Source: UTCHB3 sp964625575
GTDB lineage: Bacteria; Bacteroidota; Ignavibacteria; Ignavibacteriales; Ignavibacteriaceae
Reading direction: 5' to 3'
Assembly (NCBI GenBank): GCA_964625575.1
Contig: CAZVBQ010000001.1
Coordinates: 1 to 64,000, forward strand
DNA length: 64,000 bases
Shown here: one piece after another, positions 1 through 8,042 of the stretch
Position numbering within the stretch: position 1 is the stretch's first letter
How the letters are laid out: each line of letters starts with the position of its first letter
Made by a program: the position numbers and the translations under genes
The notes under the pieces: generated by a model
What the model was told of the DNA's origin: nothing
Databases searched by the model: none
Seen by the model: the letters and a program-made list of their open reading frames with translations, nothing else

Positions 1-55
1 AACCGCCGACACAAGGATTTTCAGTCCTTTGCTCTACCGACTGAGCTACCTGCCC
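1..55 (-). tRNA. tRNA-Phe (GAA), 3' part cut off by the window edge
   Basis: Read on the minus strand, the sequence opens with acceptor strand GGGCAGG, then TA, a D-arm GCTC...GAGC, and an anticodon stem AAGGA/TCCTT around loop CTGAAAA. The anticodon is GAA, so it is tRNA-Phe. The variable region follows, but most of the T-arm and the acceptor 3' strand lie beyond the start of the window. A promoter-like element sits 24-54 bases upstream. Confidence 0.93.
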
Positions 56-78
56 CTAAATCATTATAATTTAGACTT

Positions 79-109
79 TAAATTTAGTGATTTTCCAAAT
101 ATCACACAA
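79..109 (-). promoter_or_regulatory. Bacteroidetes-type promoter for tRNA-Phe
   Basis: On the minus strand TTG (107-109) is followed after exactly 20 bases by TAAATTTA (79-86). This matches the -33/-7 pattern TTG-N20-TAnnTTTG with one mismatch at the last base. It lies just upstream of the tRNA 5' end at 55, a suitable distance for a short leader. Confidence 0.5.
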
Positions 110-150
110 GCCCTTTCGAAAAAAATCTTTTCAAAAAGTTAATATTTTGA

Positions 151-178
151 TCAAAACGGGGAGTTTTACCTCCCCGTT
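151..178 (-). terminator. Rho-independent terminator of the Asp-box protein gene
   Basis: A perfect 9-bp stem (155-163 with 170-178, AACGGGGAG/CTCCCCGTT) with a 6-base loop lies 13 bases past the stop codon of the minus-strand gene. On that strand the stem is followed by TTTTGAT, a short U-rich tail. Confidence 0.8.
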
Positions 179-191
179 GGAAAATATCATA

Positions 192-2462
192 TTATTTTAC
201 GAGCATCATTTTCTTGTTTGCTCTGAAGGATGCCACTCCATCCTGACTGATCGCCTCGATTGAGTAGAAGTAGACACCGGATGCCATCGCGCTCATCATA
301 AGCTCCTGACTGTGAAGTCCGGCAGCCAATGTCCCTTTTTCATGCGTCTGGATCAGGTTACCGGCGGCATCGAACACGCTGAGTTTTACTTTGCTTTCAA
401 CCGGCAGGGAAAATGAAATTACGGTTGATGGGTTGAACGGATTCGGGTAGTTCTGATGAAGTTCAAAAGTAGCCGGTGTGGTTACACTTGTATTAACAAC
501 ATTGGAATATTCAAAACGACCATCAAAATCAACCTGCTTTAACCTATAGTGGTAAACACCGGGAAGAGTGATTGATTTATCAGTAAATGAATACTCTTTT
601 TCTTCGGTAGTGGAGCCATTTCCGTTTACAAAGGCGATTCTGTTCCATTCAAGAGTTCCCGGTTTATCGGAAGCCCTTTCTACTTCAAATCCTTTGTTAT
701 TGGTTTCGGATGCAGTGTTCCAGTCAAGCTTAACCGAGTATCCATCGGACTGCGCGGAAAATGATGTGAGTTCAACAGGAACAACACCATTGACATTAAG
801 CGTGGCAGTTCTTTTATGAACCGGGATGCCGCGTGGGCCTGTTCCGGTGATTATTATGGTGTAAACTCCTTCGGGAACATTGCCGGAGGTTTTTATCCAC
901 ATTCTAAGACTGTCAGGGAAACTTGTGAGTGAATCCTTGCCTGCAAATCTGAATGATATGGAACCCTGTACAGGGGCGGGCGAAACTTCAGCAGTAAATT
1001 TAACCTGGGAAGTGTAAGCCTTCACCGACGGTACGGATACGTAAATTGACGTGCTGTCATTACTTACCGCCACGGAAGCGTTTGCCGGAAGTACCCTCAT
1101 AGCGTAATCAGGGAAATAAGAACCATACGAACCGGTGTTGCCGTTTCTGAAATCGGTGTAAGTCATGTACGCCTGGTTGCCTACCGACTGGATCGCGTCG
1201 TAATCACCCTGGTAATTGGCGCCTGTGCCGGAGCTGATCTTGATCTTGAATGTTTTGTTCGATATCCTCTGATTAGGGGCGAATGTTGCACCGCCATCAT
1301 CGGTGTACGTTGCATAAACATCCATACTGTCGGCAGTAGGAACAAGTCGGGTGTCATAAAACTTTATATAGAGACGGCCCGATGTGATATCGCACCAGAT
1401 CGCGGGGAAGAAACTGTGATTATTCTGCGGATTTGCATCATCATTAACCACTTTTTCTGGAGACCATGTTGCACCATAATCGGTGGAGTAACGCAAGAAA
1501 ACATCAGACTTGTTATTGTTGCCAGAGGGGTTGTTGGATGCATATACCAGATAAAGTCTGCCGCGATATGGTCCGTAACTGTTATCAGCCGCGATCATCG
1601 GATAAGGTCTTGTACGCATATTCTGTATGGTGGATCTTCCGGATATTTCAGTACCGATAAAGTTCGGAAACTGTTGAGCCGATTTTTGAATGAAAGTGGC
1701 CCCGCCATCTGTCGACTGGTAAAAAGTGTAAATACCGGCACTGTTTGTACCTGAGTGAGTGACAACAACCACTGATCCTCCGGGAACATCGGTGGCACCG
1801 TTCACATATGGACCCACAGCGGTCATCATACCCGGCAATGACTGTGTGTTAAGCTGGGTTACTCGCGCGAATGACTGACCGCCATCTGTACTTCTGTGAA
1901 TGTAGCCGGGAGTCATTGTGTTATAAATATAATTTGAGTACGGGCCGGATGTCTGATCGATCGCCATCCAGTTTTTATCGACTCCGTCAACGCCTGTGAT
2001 CGCGGCTGTCCAAGTCTGTCCTCCGTCGGTTGATCGGACGTTCTTTGAACCCTGAATAGCACTGGAGGTTCCAAACATGTTCTGATAGTGCAACACGCCG
2101 TCCTTACCCCAGGCGGTCAGGGGGTCACCCCAGATCGTGGTACCAAACGAGGGGACAACCCTGGTCCAGTTCCACCCATCGGCGGTATAATAACAGCCAT
2201 TTGTGTTATAAGCGGTGAACATTCTCTTTGGATTGGTAGGGTCCATTGAAAAATGTGGTTCAGCCTGATCGGTTCCCAGGAAGAAATTGTCGAAATCGTT
2301 GATAGTTACAGGAGTTGCTTCAATCGGAAGAAAAGGGGGAATATATTTCTCACCATTGAAAGGGAACCGGTCTAAATTTGAGTCCGGAATGGTTTGCGCG
2401 AAAGCCGGGAAAAGGAAAAAAGAAAATATTAAAAATGGGACTGCACGTAGAATTTTATCCAT
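192..2462 (-). CDS. Secreted Asp-box (BNR) propeller protein with T9SS C-terminal sorting domain
   Basis: The product is 756 residues, predicted to be secreted. A signal peptide (MDKILRAV... ending FAQ) is followed by a beta-propeller-like region with at least five Asp-box motifs (STDGGQTW, STDGGQSF, STDGGATF, STDYGATW, TDDGGATF), as in sialidases, VPS10 and other BNR proteins. A beta-sandwich region follows, then a type A T9SS sorting domain (NYPNPFNPST near residue 690, ending MMLVK). I chose the start at 2462 because CGGAG lies five bases before it and it begins a clean signal peptide; the earlier ATG at 2504 has no ribosome site. Asp boxes alone do not show sialidase activity and I do not see a full set of sialidase catalytic residues. 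It stands alone, divergent from purC. T9SS would carry it to the cell surface or medium. Confidence 0.8.
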   Translation of the reverse strand: MDKILRAVPFLIFSFFLFPAFAQTIPDSNLDRFPFNGEKYIPPFLPIEATPVTINDFDNFFLGTDQAEPHFSMDPTNPKRMFTAYNTNGCYYTADGWNWTRVVPSFGTTIWGDPLTAWGKDGVLHYQNMFGTSSAIQGSKNVRSTDGGQTWTAAITGVDGVDKNWMAIDQTSGPYSNYIYNTMTPGYIHRSTDGGQSFARVTQLNTQSLPGMMTAVGPYVNGATDVPGGSVVVVTHSGTNSAGIYTFYQSTDGGATFIQKSAQQFPNFIGTEISGRSTIQNMRTRPYPMIAADNSYGPYRGRLYLVYASNNPSGNNNKSDVFLRYSTDYGATWSPEKVVNDDANPQNNHSFFPAIWCDITSGRLYIKFYDTRLVPTADSMDVYATYTDDGGATFAPNQRISNKTFKIKISSGTGANYQGDYDAIQSVGNQAYMTYTDFRNGNTGSYGSYFPDYAMRVLPANASVAVSNDSTSIYVSVPSVKAYTSQVKFTAEVSPAPVQGSISFRFAGKDSLTSFPDSLRMWIKTSGNVPEGVYTIIITGTGPRGIPVHKRTATLNVNGVVPVELTSFSAQSDGYSVKLDWNTASETNNKGFEVERASDKPGTLEWNRIAFVNGNGSTTEEKEYSFTDKSITLPGVYHYRLKQVDFDGRFEYSNVVNTSVTTPATFELHQNYPNPFNPSTVISFSLPVESKVKLSVFDAAGNLIQTHEKGTLAAGLHSQELMMSAMASGVYFYSIEAISQDGVASFRANKKMMLVK

Positions 2463-2536
2463 AGGGACTCCGTTGTTGGGTAATTGACTGAAGCGAGAAT
2501 TCAAAATACGAATAAATGATGAAAAGATAAAGTGGA

Positions 2537-2567
2537 GTGATATATTTTTCGGTATTTCCTAAATTTG
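2537..2567 (+). promoter_or_regulatory. Promoter candidate for the purC operon
   Basis: TAAATTTG at 2560-2567 is a perfect match to the -7 consensus TAnnTTTG; 20 bases upstream is GTG (2537-2539), two of three matches to the -33 TTG. Transcription would start near 2573, which excludes the TTG at 2565 as purC start and supports the ATG at 2592. Confidence 0.5.
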
Positions 2568-2591
2568 GTGATAAACTTTAAAAAAATCTGT

Positions 2592-3488
2592 ATGACACAA
2601 ATCCTCTTGAAACCGGATCTCCCCGGTGTGAAAAAAATTTCTTCCGGTAAGGTCCGCGAAATATATGACGCGGGCGACTCGCTTGTATTTGTATCAAGTG
2701 ACCGGCTTTCGGCTTTTGATGTAATTATGGATCAGGGAATTCCGTATAAGGGGACCGTCCTGAACAAGATATCCGGATTCTGGTTCGAGATGATCAAGGA
2801 TATCCTCCCGACACACTTTATCTCTTATGATACAAGTGAATACCCGCTTGAATTTCAGAAATATCATGAAGTTCTTACCGGCAGATCCATGCTTGTAAAA
2901 AAAGGGAAGATAGTTCCTGTTGAATGTATCGTAAGAGGCTATATCAGTGGAACAGGGTGGAGTGACTACAAAGCGACGGGCACCATTTCCGGTATATCTC
3001 TTAAACCAGGCTTGAGGGAATCCGACAAACTCTATGAGCCATTGTTCACTCCTTCGACCAAAGCTGAGATCGGAGCGCACGATGAAAACATCTCATTTGA
3101 GAAAGCCTGTGACATCGCGGGAAAAGATATTATGGGCAAGATCAGGGATGCGGCGATCGAAATTTATCTCCGTGGCTCAAGCTATGCAGCGAAAAAAGGG
3201 ATAATAATCGCGGACACCAAAATGGAGTTCGCGCTCGACCTCGAAGGAAATTTGATGATCGCGGATGAATTAATGACACCCGACTCATCCCGGTTTTGGG
3301 ATGCCGGTTCATATGAACCCGGCAGGGCCCAGAAAAGCTACGACAAGCAGTTTGTAAGGGATTACCTCCTTTCCATAGGTTTTAACAAGCAACCACCACC
3401 GCCTGCCTTGCCCGAAGAGATCATAAATAAAACCGCGGCCAAATATCTTGAGGCGTATTCAATACTTACCGGCAGTGAACTTTTCTGA
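2592..3488 (+). CDS. purC: Phosphoribosylaminoimidazole-succinocarboxamide synthase (SAICAR synthetase)
   Basis: It joins aspartate to CAIR with ATP hydrolysis in de novo purine synthesis, in the cytoplasm. The 298-residue product resembles the longer, ADE1-like form: SGKVREIYD near the N-terminus, SSDRLSAFD, VECIVRGYISGTGW and TPSTKAE are all recognisable, and DELMTPDSSRFW is the C-terminal active-site block. An in-frame TTG at 2565 would add nine residues, but it falls inside the likely -7 promoter element, so the ATG at 2592 is preferred. No strong Shine-Dalgarno sequence is visible. The stop codon directly abuts pgsA, making this the first gene of a purC-pgsA-pgpA-cinA-thpR-recA unit. Confidence 0.95.
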   Translation: MTQILLKPDLPGVKKISSGKVREIYDAGDSLVFVSSDRLSAFDVIMDQGIPYKGTVLNKISGFWFEMIKDILPTHFISYDTSEYPLEFQKYHEVLTGRSMLVKKGKIVPVECIVRGYISGTGWSDYKATGTISGISLKPGLRESDKLYEPLFTPSTKAEIGAHDENISFEKACDIAGKDIMGKIRDAAIEIYLRGSSYAAKKGIIIADTKMEFALDLEGNLMIADELMTPDSSRFWDAGSYEPGRAQKSYDKQFVRDYLLSIGFNKQPPPPALPEEIINKTAAKYLEAYSILTGSELF

Positions 3489-4088
3489 ATGATACTTCCC
3501 AATCAATTAACTGTTCTGCGGATCATTCTTACCCCCTTTGTGGTCTTCTTTATGCTGGGCAACGGCAGGTACTTCGAGGAGATAACTTTGGTGATTTATG
3601 TGGTAGCGGCGCTTACCGACTGGTATGACGGTTGGCTAGCGAAGAAATTCAATTATTTCACCCGTTGGGGGAAAGTGTGGGATCCGATAGCTGACAAGGT
3701 GTTAACTGCCGGTACAATGCTCTCACTTGTGCACCTGGGTGTCATCGATCTGATCCCCGTTTTGATAATACTCGCCCGCGATATATTTATGACGGGTTTC
3801 CGCTCTTACGCCGAGCACATACACAAGCCGTTTCCCACCAGCAGGTACGCCAAGGTAAAGACTTTTATTGAAATGGTTTACCTGAATTTCGTTCTTATCG
3901 CGTTTCTGCTCAAAAATTCCGAAGTGTTGCCGCCGGATGTCAGGGAGTTTTTTGGAATGCTGCTTATCCATGATGTGGTGTTCTGGGGTTTGATCATCGT
4001 AACCATAATAACAGTTCATTCTGCTTATATTTATATTAAAGATAATTTTCATTTGTTCAAGGATCTGATGGGGAGAAAAGATGCTTAG
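3489..4088 (+). CDS. pgsA: CDP-diacylglycerol-glycerol-3-phosphate 3-phosphatidyltransferase
   Basis: It makes phosphatidylglycerophosphate from CDP-diacylglycerol and glycerol-3-phosphate in the inner membrane. The CDP-alcohol phosphotransferase signature is present: D44, D47, G48, A51, G61, D65 and D69 (DWYDGWLA...GKVWDPIADK), with Lys at the place where Arg usually follows the conserved Ala. The 199 residues contain several hydrophobic helices, as expected. It starts at the base after the purC stop and overlaps pgpA by 8 bases; pgpA encodes the phosphatase for the next step, so the two are probably co-translated. Confidence 0.93.
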   Translation: MILPNQLTVLRIILTPFVVFFMLGNGRYFEEITLVIYVVAALTDWYDGWLAKKFNYFTRWGKVWDPIADKVLTAGTMLSLVHLGVIDLIPVLIILARDIFMTGFRSYAEHIHKPFPTSRYAKVKTFIEMVYLNFVLIAFLLKNSEVLPPDVREFFGMLLIHDVVFWGLIIVTIITVHSAYIYIKDNFHLFKDLMGRKDA

Positions 4089-4527
4089 CCCTGTTCACAA
4101 GTTTTTGGGAAGCGGCATGTTCACGGGGTATCTTAAGGGGCCGACCGGAACCTACGGAAGTTTCGTAGCGCTGCTCATATATTTGATCCCCGGGGTTGAG
4201 AATCTTGGGATTTTGATCCCGCTGATCCTGCTGACCTCCTTTTACGGCATCTGGGTCTGTGGTAAATTTGAACATATTTATGGTGATGACCCGAAAGAAG
4301 CAACGATCGACGAATTTGCCGGAATGTGGATATCACTGATCCTCGCGCCAAAAGAAGTTGTTTATCTTGTAGCGGCATTTCTGATCTGGAGGGTAATGGA
4401 TATCGTTAAACCATTTCCCGCGAGGAATTTTGAAAAGTTAAAAGGCGGTCTCGGAGTAATGGCAGATGACATTATGAGCGGAGTTTATACACTGCTCATT
4501 ATGCAGGCAGGGAAGGCAATATTTTAA
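4081..4527 (+). CDS. pgpA: Phosphatidylglycerophosphatase A
   Basis: It dephosphorylates phosphatidylglycerophosphate to phosphatidylglycerol. The 148-residue membrane protein has the family motif around TIDEFAGMW and an N-terminal GSGMFTGYLKGPTGTYGS block typical of PgpA. It overlaps pgsA by 8 bases, placing consecutive enzymes of phospholipid synthesis next to each other. Confidence 0.92.
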   Translation: MLSPVHKFLGSGMFTGYLKGPTGTYGSFVALLIYLIPGVENLGILIPLILLTSFYGIWVCGKFEHIYGDDPKEATIDEFAGMWISLILAPKEVVYLVAAFLIWRVMDIVKPFPARNFEKLKGGLGVMADDIMSGVYTLLIMQAGKAIF

Positions 4528-4534
4528 GAAAGAA

Positions 4535-5794
4535 ATGATGAACGCGCAGATAATTTCAATTGGTGATGAACTTTTAATAGGGCAGACGATCAATACCAAT
4601 GCCTCGTTTATTGGGGCGAAGTTTGCAGATATTGGTGTTACTGTTAAAAAGGTGATCACAACTTCGGATGAGATGGAAGCGATAACCGGTGATCTCGGCA
4701 AAGCCTTGGAATCATCCGACATAGTGGTAGTTACGGGAGGATTGGGTCCTACGCACGATGACTTAACGAGGGAAGCCATATGCAGGTTCTTTTCTTGCGG
4801 GCTCAGGGAAGATCCTGATGTCCTCGAGGATATAAAAGAAAGATTTAACAAATTCGGCAGGGAACTGACGCCAACCAACAGGGATCAGGCAATGGTTCCC
4901 GAATGCTGTGAACCGATCAGGAATTTTAACGGCACCGCACCCGGGTTTTGGATCGAGCAGGGAGCTAAAGTCGTAGCTGTAATGCCGGGCGTACCCCGGG
5001 AAATGAAGGCGATGATGGAAAATTTTGTTCTTCCGAACATCAGAACAAGATTTGCCACGAACCTGAAACAGATAGTTAGATTAAATATCTTGACCACCGG
5101 CATCGCCGAATCAACTCTCTATGACAAGTTAAGCCCCGTGGATGAGGTTCTTAAAGATGTTAAAGTTGCATTCCTTCCGAATCTTGGCGGGGTAAAAGTA
5201 AGACTTACGGGAGAGGGCTCAACTTTGGAGGAAGCCCGGGAAAAGACCAATGCAGCGGCGCAGCAATTAAGGCTTCGCGCGGGCAGGTATGTATACGGTG
5301 AGGGTGAGGATGAGTTAAGTCAGGTGATCGGAAATCTGCTTCGCGAAAGACAGATGACTTTAGCGGTGGCTGAATCTTGTACCGGCGGGAATATTTCAAA
5401 CATGATCACCGACTGCTCCGGCAGCAGTGAGTATTTTGAACGGGGGATCATTGCCTACAGTAACGCCGCGAAGGTTGAAATTCTGCAAGTTGATGAAGAT
5501 CTGATACAGGAAAAAGGTTCTGTATCTGAAGAGGTCGCTTTGCAGATGGCAAAAGGTGTAAGATCAATTTCAGGCACTGATCTCGGGGTTTCCATAACTG
5601 GAATTCTCGGTCCGAAAGGCGCCACTTCCACAAAACCTGTTGGACTTGTGTATATTGGTGTTGCCTCTCACGAAAACGCGATTGTTAAGAAATTTAATTT
5701 TGGCGGTAACCGGGTTGAAAACAAGATAAGGTCAACCTACGCGGCTCTTGAAATGATCAGGCGATTTGTACTTGGGATTCCCGTTGAATCTTAG
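4535..5794 (+). CDS. cinA: CinA-family protein (MoaB-like domain plus nicotinamide-nucleotide amidase domain)
   Basis: The 419-residue protein has the full two-domain form. The N-terminal MoCF-biosynthesis-like domain (SIGDELLIGQTINTN, VVTGGLGPTHDD) is linked in this family to ADP-ribose or NAD-metabolite pyrophosphatase activity. The C-terminal CinA domain (AVAESCTGG, SVSEEVA, ITGILGPKGAT) corresponds to NMN deamidase (PncC). The role is NAD salvage; the link to competence is historical. Start is the ATG at 4535, with a second ATG directly after it. It lies upstream of thpR and recA, matching the frequent cinA-recA neighbourhood of bacteria. Confidence 0.93.
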   Translation: MMNAQIISIGDELLIGQTINTNASFIGAKFADIGVTVKKVITTSDEMEAITGDLGKALESSDIVVVTGGLGPTHDDLTREAICRFFSCGLREDPDVLEDIKERFNKFGRELTPTNRDQAMVPECCEPIRNFNGTAPGFWIEQGAKVVAVMPGVPREMKAMMENFVLPNIRTRFATNLKQIVRLNILTTGIAESTLYDKLSPVDEVLKDVKVAFLPNLGGVKVRLTGEGSTLEEAREKTNAAAQQLRLRAGRYVYGEGEDELSQVIGNLLRERQMTLAVAESCTGGNISNMITDCSGSSEYFERGIIAYSNAAKVEILQVDEDLIQEKGSVSEEVALQMAKGVRSISGTDLGVSITGILGPKGATSTKPVGLVYIGVASHENAIVKKFNFGGNRVENKIRSTYAALEMIRRFVLGIPVES

Positions 5795-6323
5795 ACTTTT
5801 TTTCGCAATCGATTTCAGCCCCGGGGTAAAGGATCAACTTTACAACAAGGCGGTGGAAGTATCGGGTGGTTCCGGTTTAAGGATCACACCTTCTGAGAAT
5901 TTGCATGTATCGCTTAAATTCCTGGGAGACACCGGCGAGAAATTAGTACCGGAAATAGTGGAAAACACCGGTTTTCTCTCTTCGGTTGCCGGTGCTGATA
6001 TCCGTTTTACCAATTTTGGGTTTTTCTTTAGGGACAGGATACCTTCCATTTTCTTTCTTAATAGTGAGGTTCCGGAAGAGTTAGTTGACACTGTCAGACA
6101 ACTGGAGGAAACACTTCAAAAATTTGGATTCGCGAGAGAAAAAAGAGAGTTTGTACCGCATCTGACTTTGTGCCGGATAAAGCGGTTTCCGGGGAAGGAA
6201 TTTTTAGATAAAATCAAATCGGCAGAACCTGTTGATCTGCTGGCAAAAATTGAGAATGCTGTCCTGTTCAAGAGCGAACTACGAAATACAGGGGCAGTTT
6301 ATACAGCACTTAAAAAATATTAG
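5784..6323 (+). CDS. thpR: RNA 2',3'-cyclic phosphodiesterase (LigT/ThpR family, 2H superfamily)
   Basis: This 179-residue protein has the two HxT/Sx motifs of the 2H phosphoesterases: HVSLKFLG near residue 40 and HLTLCRI near residue 128, plus the family start LRLFFAIDF. It is expected to open 2',3'-cyclic phosphates on RNA in the cytoplasm. I put the start at TTG 5784, giving MNLRLFFAID like other family members; TTG 5766 is the alternative. It overlaps cinA and ends 9 bases before recA. Confidence 0.88.
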   Translation: MNLRLFFAIDFSPGVKDQLYNKAVEVSGGSGLRITPSENLHVSLKFLGDTGEKLVPEIVENTGFLSSVAGADIRFTNFGFFFRDRIPSIFFLNSEVPEELVDTVRQLEETLQKFGFAREKREFVPHLTLCRIKRFPGKEFLDKIKSAEPVDLLAKIENAVLFKSELRNTGAVYTALKKY

Positions 6324-6332
6324 GAGTTAGAA

Positions 6333-7349
6333 ATGAGTGATACCCGCGAGGTAAAAAACAAGATAATCGAGGATACGATCTCGAATATTGAGAAAACATT
6401 TGGCAAAGGGGCGATAATGAGGCTTGGCGACGGCATTGTCAACAAGGTTGAATCGATACCCACCGGGGCACTTTCGCTCGACAGGATTCTCGGTATTGGC
6501 GGAATTCCCAGAGGAAGAATAACAGAAATTTACGGTCCTGAATCGAGTGGTAAAACCACTATCTGTCTTCATGTAATTGCCGAAGCACAAAAAACAGGTG
6601 GAATTGCTGCCTTCATCGACGCGGAACATGCTCTTGATATAAATTATGCCAAACGCCTTGGTGTTGACACATCAAATCTCCTGTTATCGCAGCCCGATTT
6701 TGGTGAGCAGGCACTTGAGATTGCGGACACGCTGGTACGATCCAACGCGATAGATGTTATCGTGATAGATTCAGTTGCTGCTTTGGTTCCAAGAGCTGAA
6801 ATTGAAGGTGAAATGGGTGATTCACACATGGCTGTTCAGGCAAGACTTATGTCACAGGCGCTCAGGAAACTGACCGGTGCCATTTCACGCTCGAAAACCG
6901 CGGTTATATTCACCAACCAGCTTAGAAGCAAGATCGGTGTGATGTTCGGAAATCCGGAAACCACAACCGGCGGTAACGCGCTTAAGTTTTATGCTTCGTT
7001 GAGAATGGATATTCGACGTGTTGCCCAGATCAAAGAAGGTAACGACGTGGTGGGTAACAGAACAAAGATCAAGATAGTTAAAAGCAAAGTTGCCGCGCCG
7101 TTCAGGGAAGTGGAATTTGATATCCTATACAATGAGGGGATCAGCAAATCGGGCGATCTTATCGATCTTGGGGTTGATACCGGAATCATTAAAAAAGGCG
7201 GTAGCTGGTTCACTTATGGTGAAGACCGGTTCCAGGGAAGGGAACAGTTCAGACAAAAACTGCTCGAACTGCCTGATCTCTACAACAGGCTTGTGCACGA
7301 TGTGAAAGTAAAAATTGGATTGATTGAAGAGACGGTAACAGCCGAATAA
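6333..7349 (+). CDS. recA: Recombinase A
   Basis: ATP-dependent DNA strand-exchange protein and SOS coprotease. The 338 residues include Walker A GPESSGKTT (68-76), the FIDAEHALD block, VIVIDSVAALVP (Walker B), the L1/L2 loop region around MSQALRKLTG and TNQLRSKIGVMFGNPETTTGG, and the C-terminal domain with the usual acidic tail shortened (ETVTAE). An AGGAG sits 5 bases upstream of the ATG. The stop is followed within 5 bases by a strong terminator, so the purC-recA unit ends here. No LexA box was recognised upstream. Confidence 0.98.
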   Translation: MSDTREVKNKIIEDTISNIEKTFGKGAIMRLGDGIVNKVESIPTGALSLDRILGIGGIPRGRITEIYGPESSGKTTICLHVIAEAQKTGGIAAFIDAEHALDINYAKRLGVDTSNLLLSQPDFGEQALEIADTLVRSNAIDVIVIDSVAALVPRAEIEGEMGDSHMAVQARLMSQALRKLTGAISRSKTAVIFTNQLRSKIGVMFGNPETTTGGNALKFYASLRMDIRRVAQIKEGNDVVGNRTKIKIVKSKVAAPFREVEFDILYNEGISKSGDLIDLGVDTGIIKKGGSWFTYGEDRFQGREQFRQKLLELPDLYNRLVHDVKVKIGLIEETVTAE

Positions 7350-7354
7350 TTTTA
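7324..7354 (+). promoter_or_regulatory. Promoter candidate for recX, inside the recA 3' end
   Basis: TTG (7324-7326), 20 bases, then TAATTTTA (7347-7354) repeats the spacing seen at the best promoters of this window, with one mismatch to TAnnTTTG. The expected start near 7360 falls within the first arm of the recA terminator, so such a transcript could not fold the terminator hairpin. Confidence 0.4.
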
Positions 7355-7379
7355 GGGCATCTGAAAGATGCCCTTTTTT
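7354..7379 (+). terminator. Rho-independent terminator after recA
   Basis: AGGGCATCT (7354-7362) pairs perfectly with AGATGCCCT (7366-7374) across a GAA loop, followed by TTTTT. It begins 5 bases past the recA stop. An ATG at 7368 lies in its second arm and is therefore an unlikely recX start. Confidence 0.9.
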
Positions 7380-7385
7380 ATCTAT

Positions 7386-8042
7386 ATGAACAAGATACTG
7401 AATATTCGTCTAAAGAATGAGAACCACGCGATAATTGACTTCGAATCGGGAGCACCCTTAACCGTACCCAAAATGCTGGTTTATGAAATGGGATTGAGGA
7501 AAGGGGATGAGCTAAATGAGCAAACCATTGCTTCGCTTCAGAGGGAAAACGAACTATTCAGTTGCGAGCATAAAGCGCTTGATTATCTCTCCAGAAGGCT
7601 ACATTCAGCAACTGAACTAAAGCGAAAACTGCTTCAAAAAGGATTTCCGAAGGATGTTATTGAAGAAGTAATAATTAAAATGAAATCGCTTAACTACCTT
7701 AACGACAAGAAGTTCGCCGAATTGCTTGTAAGTGAATCGTTAAATCTGAGGCATGAGGGCGCTCAAAAGATCCGGGGAAGATTGATCGAGAAGGGGATAT
7801 CAAAGGAAATCATTCAACAGGTTTTAGCCGGTGATGAACTCGTCTCTTTGGAAGATCAGAATATTAAAATAGTGGCGGATAAGAAACTTTTTTCACTCGA
7901 AAAGCGATTTAAAGACAAGAGGGATATTCACAAAAAACTTACTGCGTTTTTAGTTTTGAGAGGTTTTTCTTTCCAATTGATAAAGAATTACCTGCGAAAC
8001 ATTGAGCAGGAAACGGATATTGACGGAGATTTTACAGATTGA
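7386..8042 (+). CDS. recX: Regulatory protein RecX
   Basis: RecX proteins bind RecA filaments and limit recombinase activity. The 218 residues contain the family's three-helix repeats, e.g. ALDYLSRRLHSATELKRKL and LNDKKFAELLVSES, and KRFKDKRDIHKKLTAFLVLRGFS as the last repeat. The N-terminal extension of about 60 residues before the first repeat is common in this branch. I chose ATG 7386 over ATG 7368 because 7368 lies in the recA terminator stem; no Shine-Dalgarno is seen for either. It sits directly downstream of recA, its known partner, and ends in a TTGA overlap with the next gene. Confidence 0.87.
   Translation: MNKILNIRLKNENHAIIDFESGAPLTVPKMLVYEMGLRKGDELNEQTIASLQRENELFSCEHKALDYLSRRLHSATELKRKLLQKGFPKDVIEEVIIKMKSLNYLNDKKFAELLVSESLNLRHEGAQKIRGRLIEKGISKEIIQQVLAGDELVSLEDQNIKIVADKKLFSLEKRFKDKRDIHKKLTAFLVLRGFSFQLIKNYLRNIEQETDIDGDFTD

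Noticed and set aside
7368..7385. recX start at ATG 7368
   Set aside because: It is inside the recA terminator stem; ATG 7386 is preferred.
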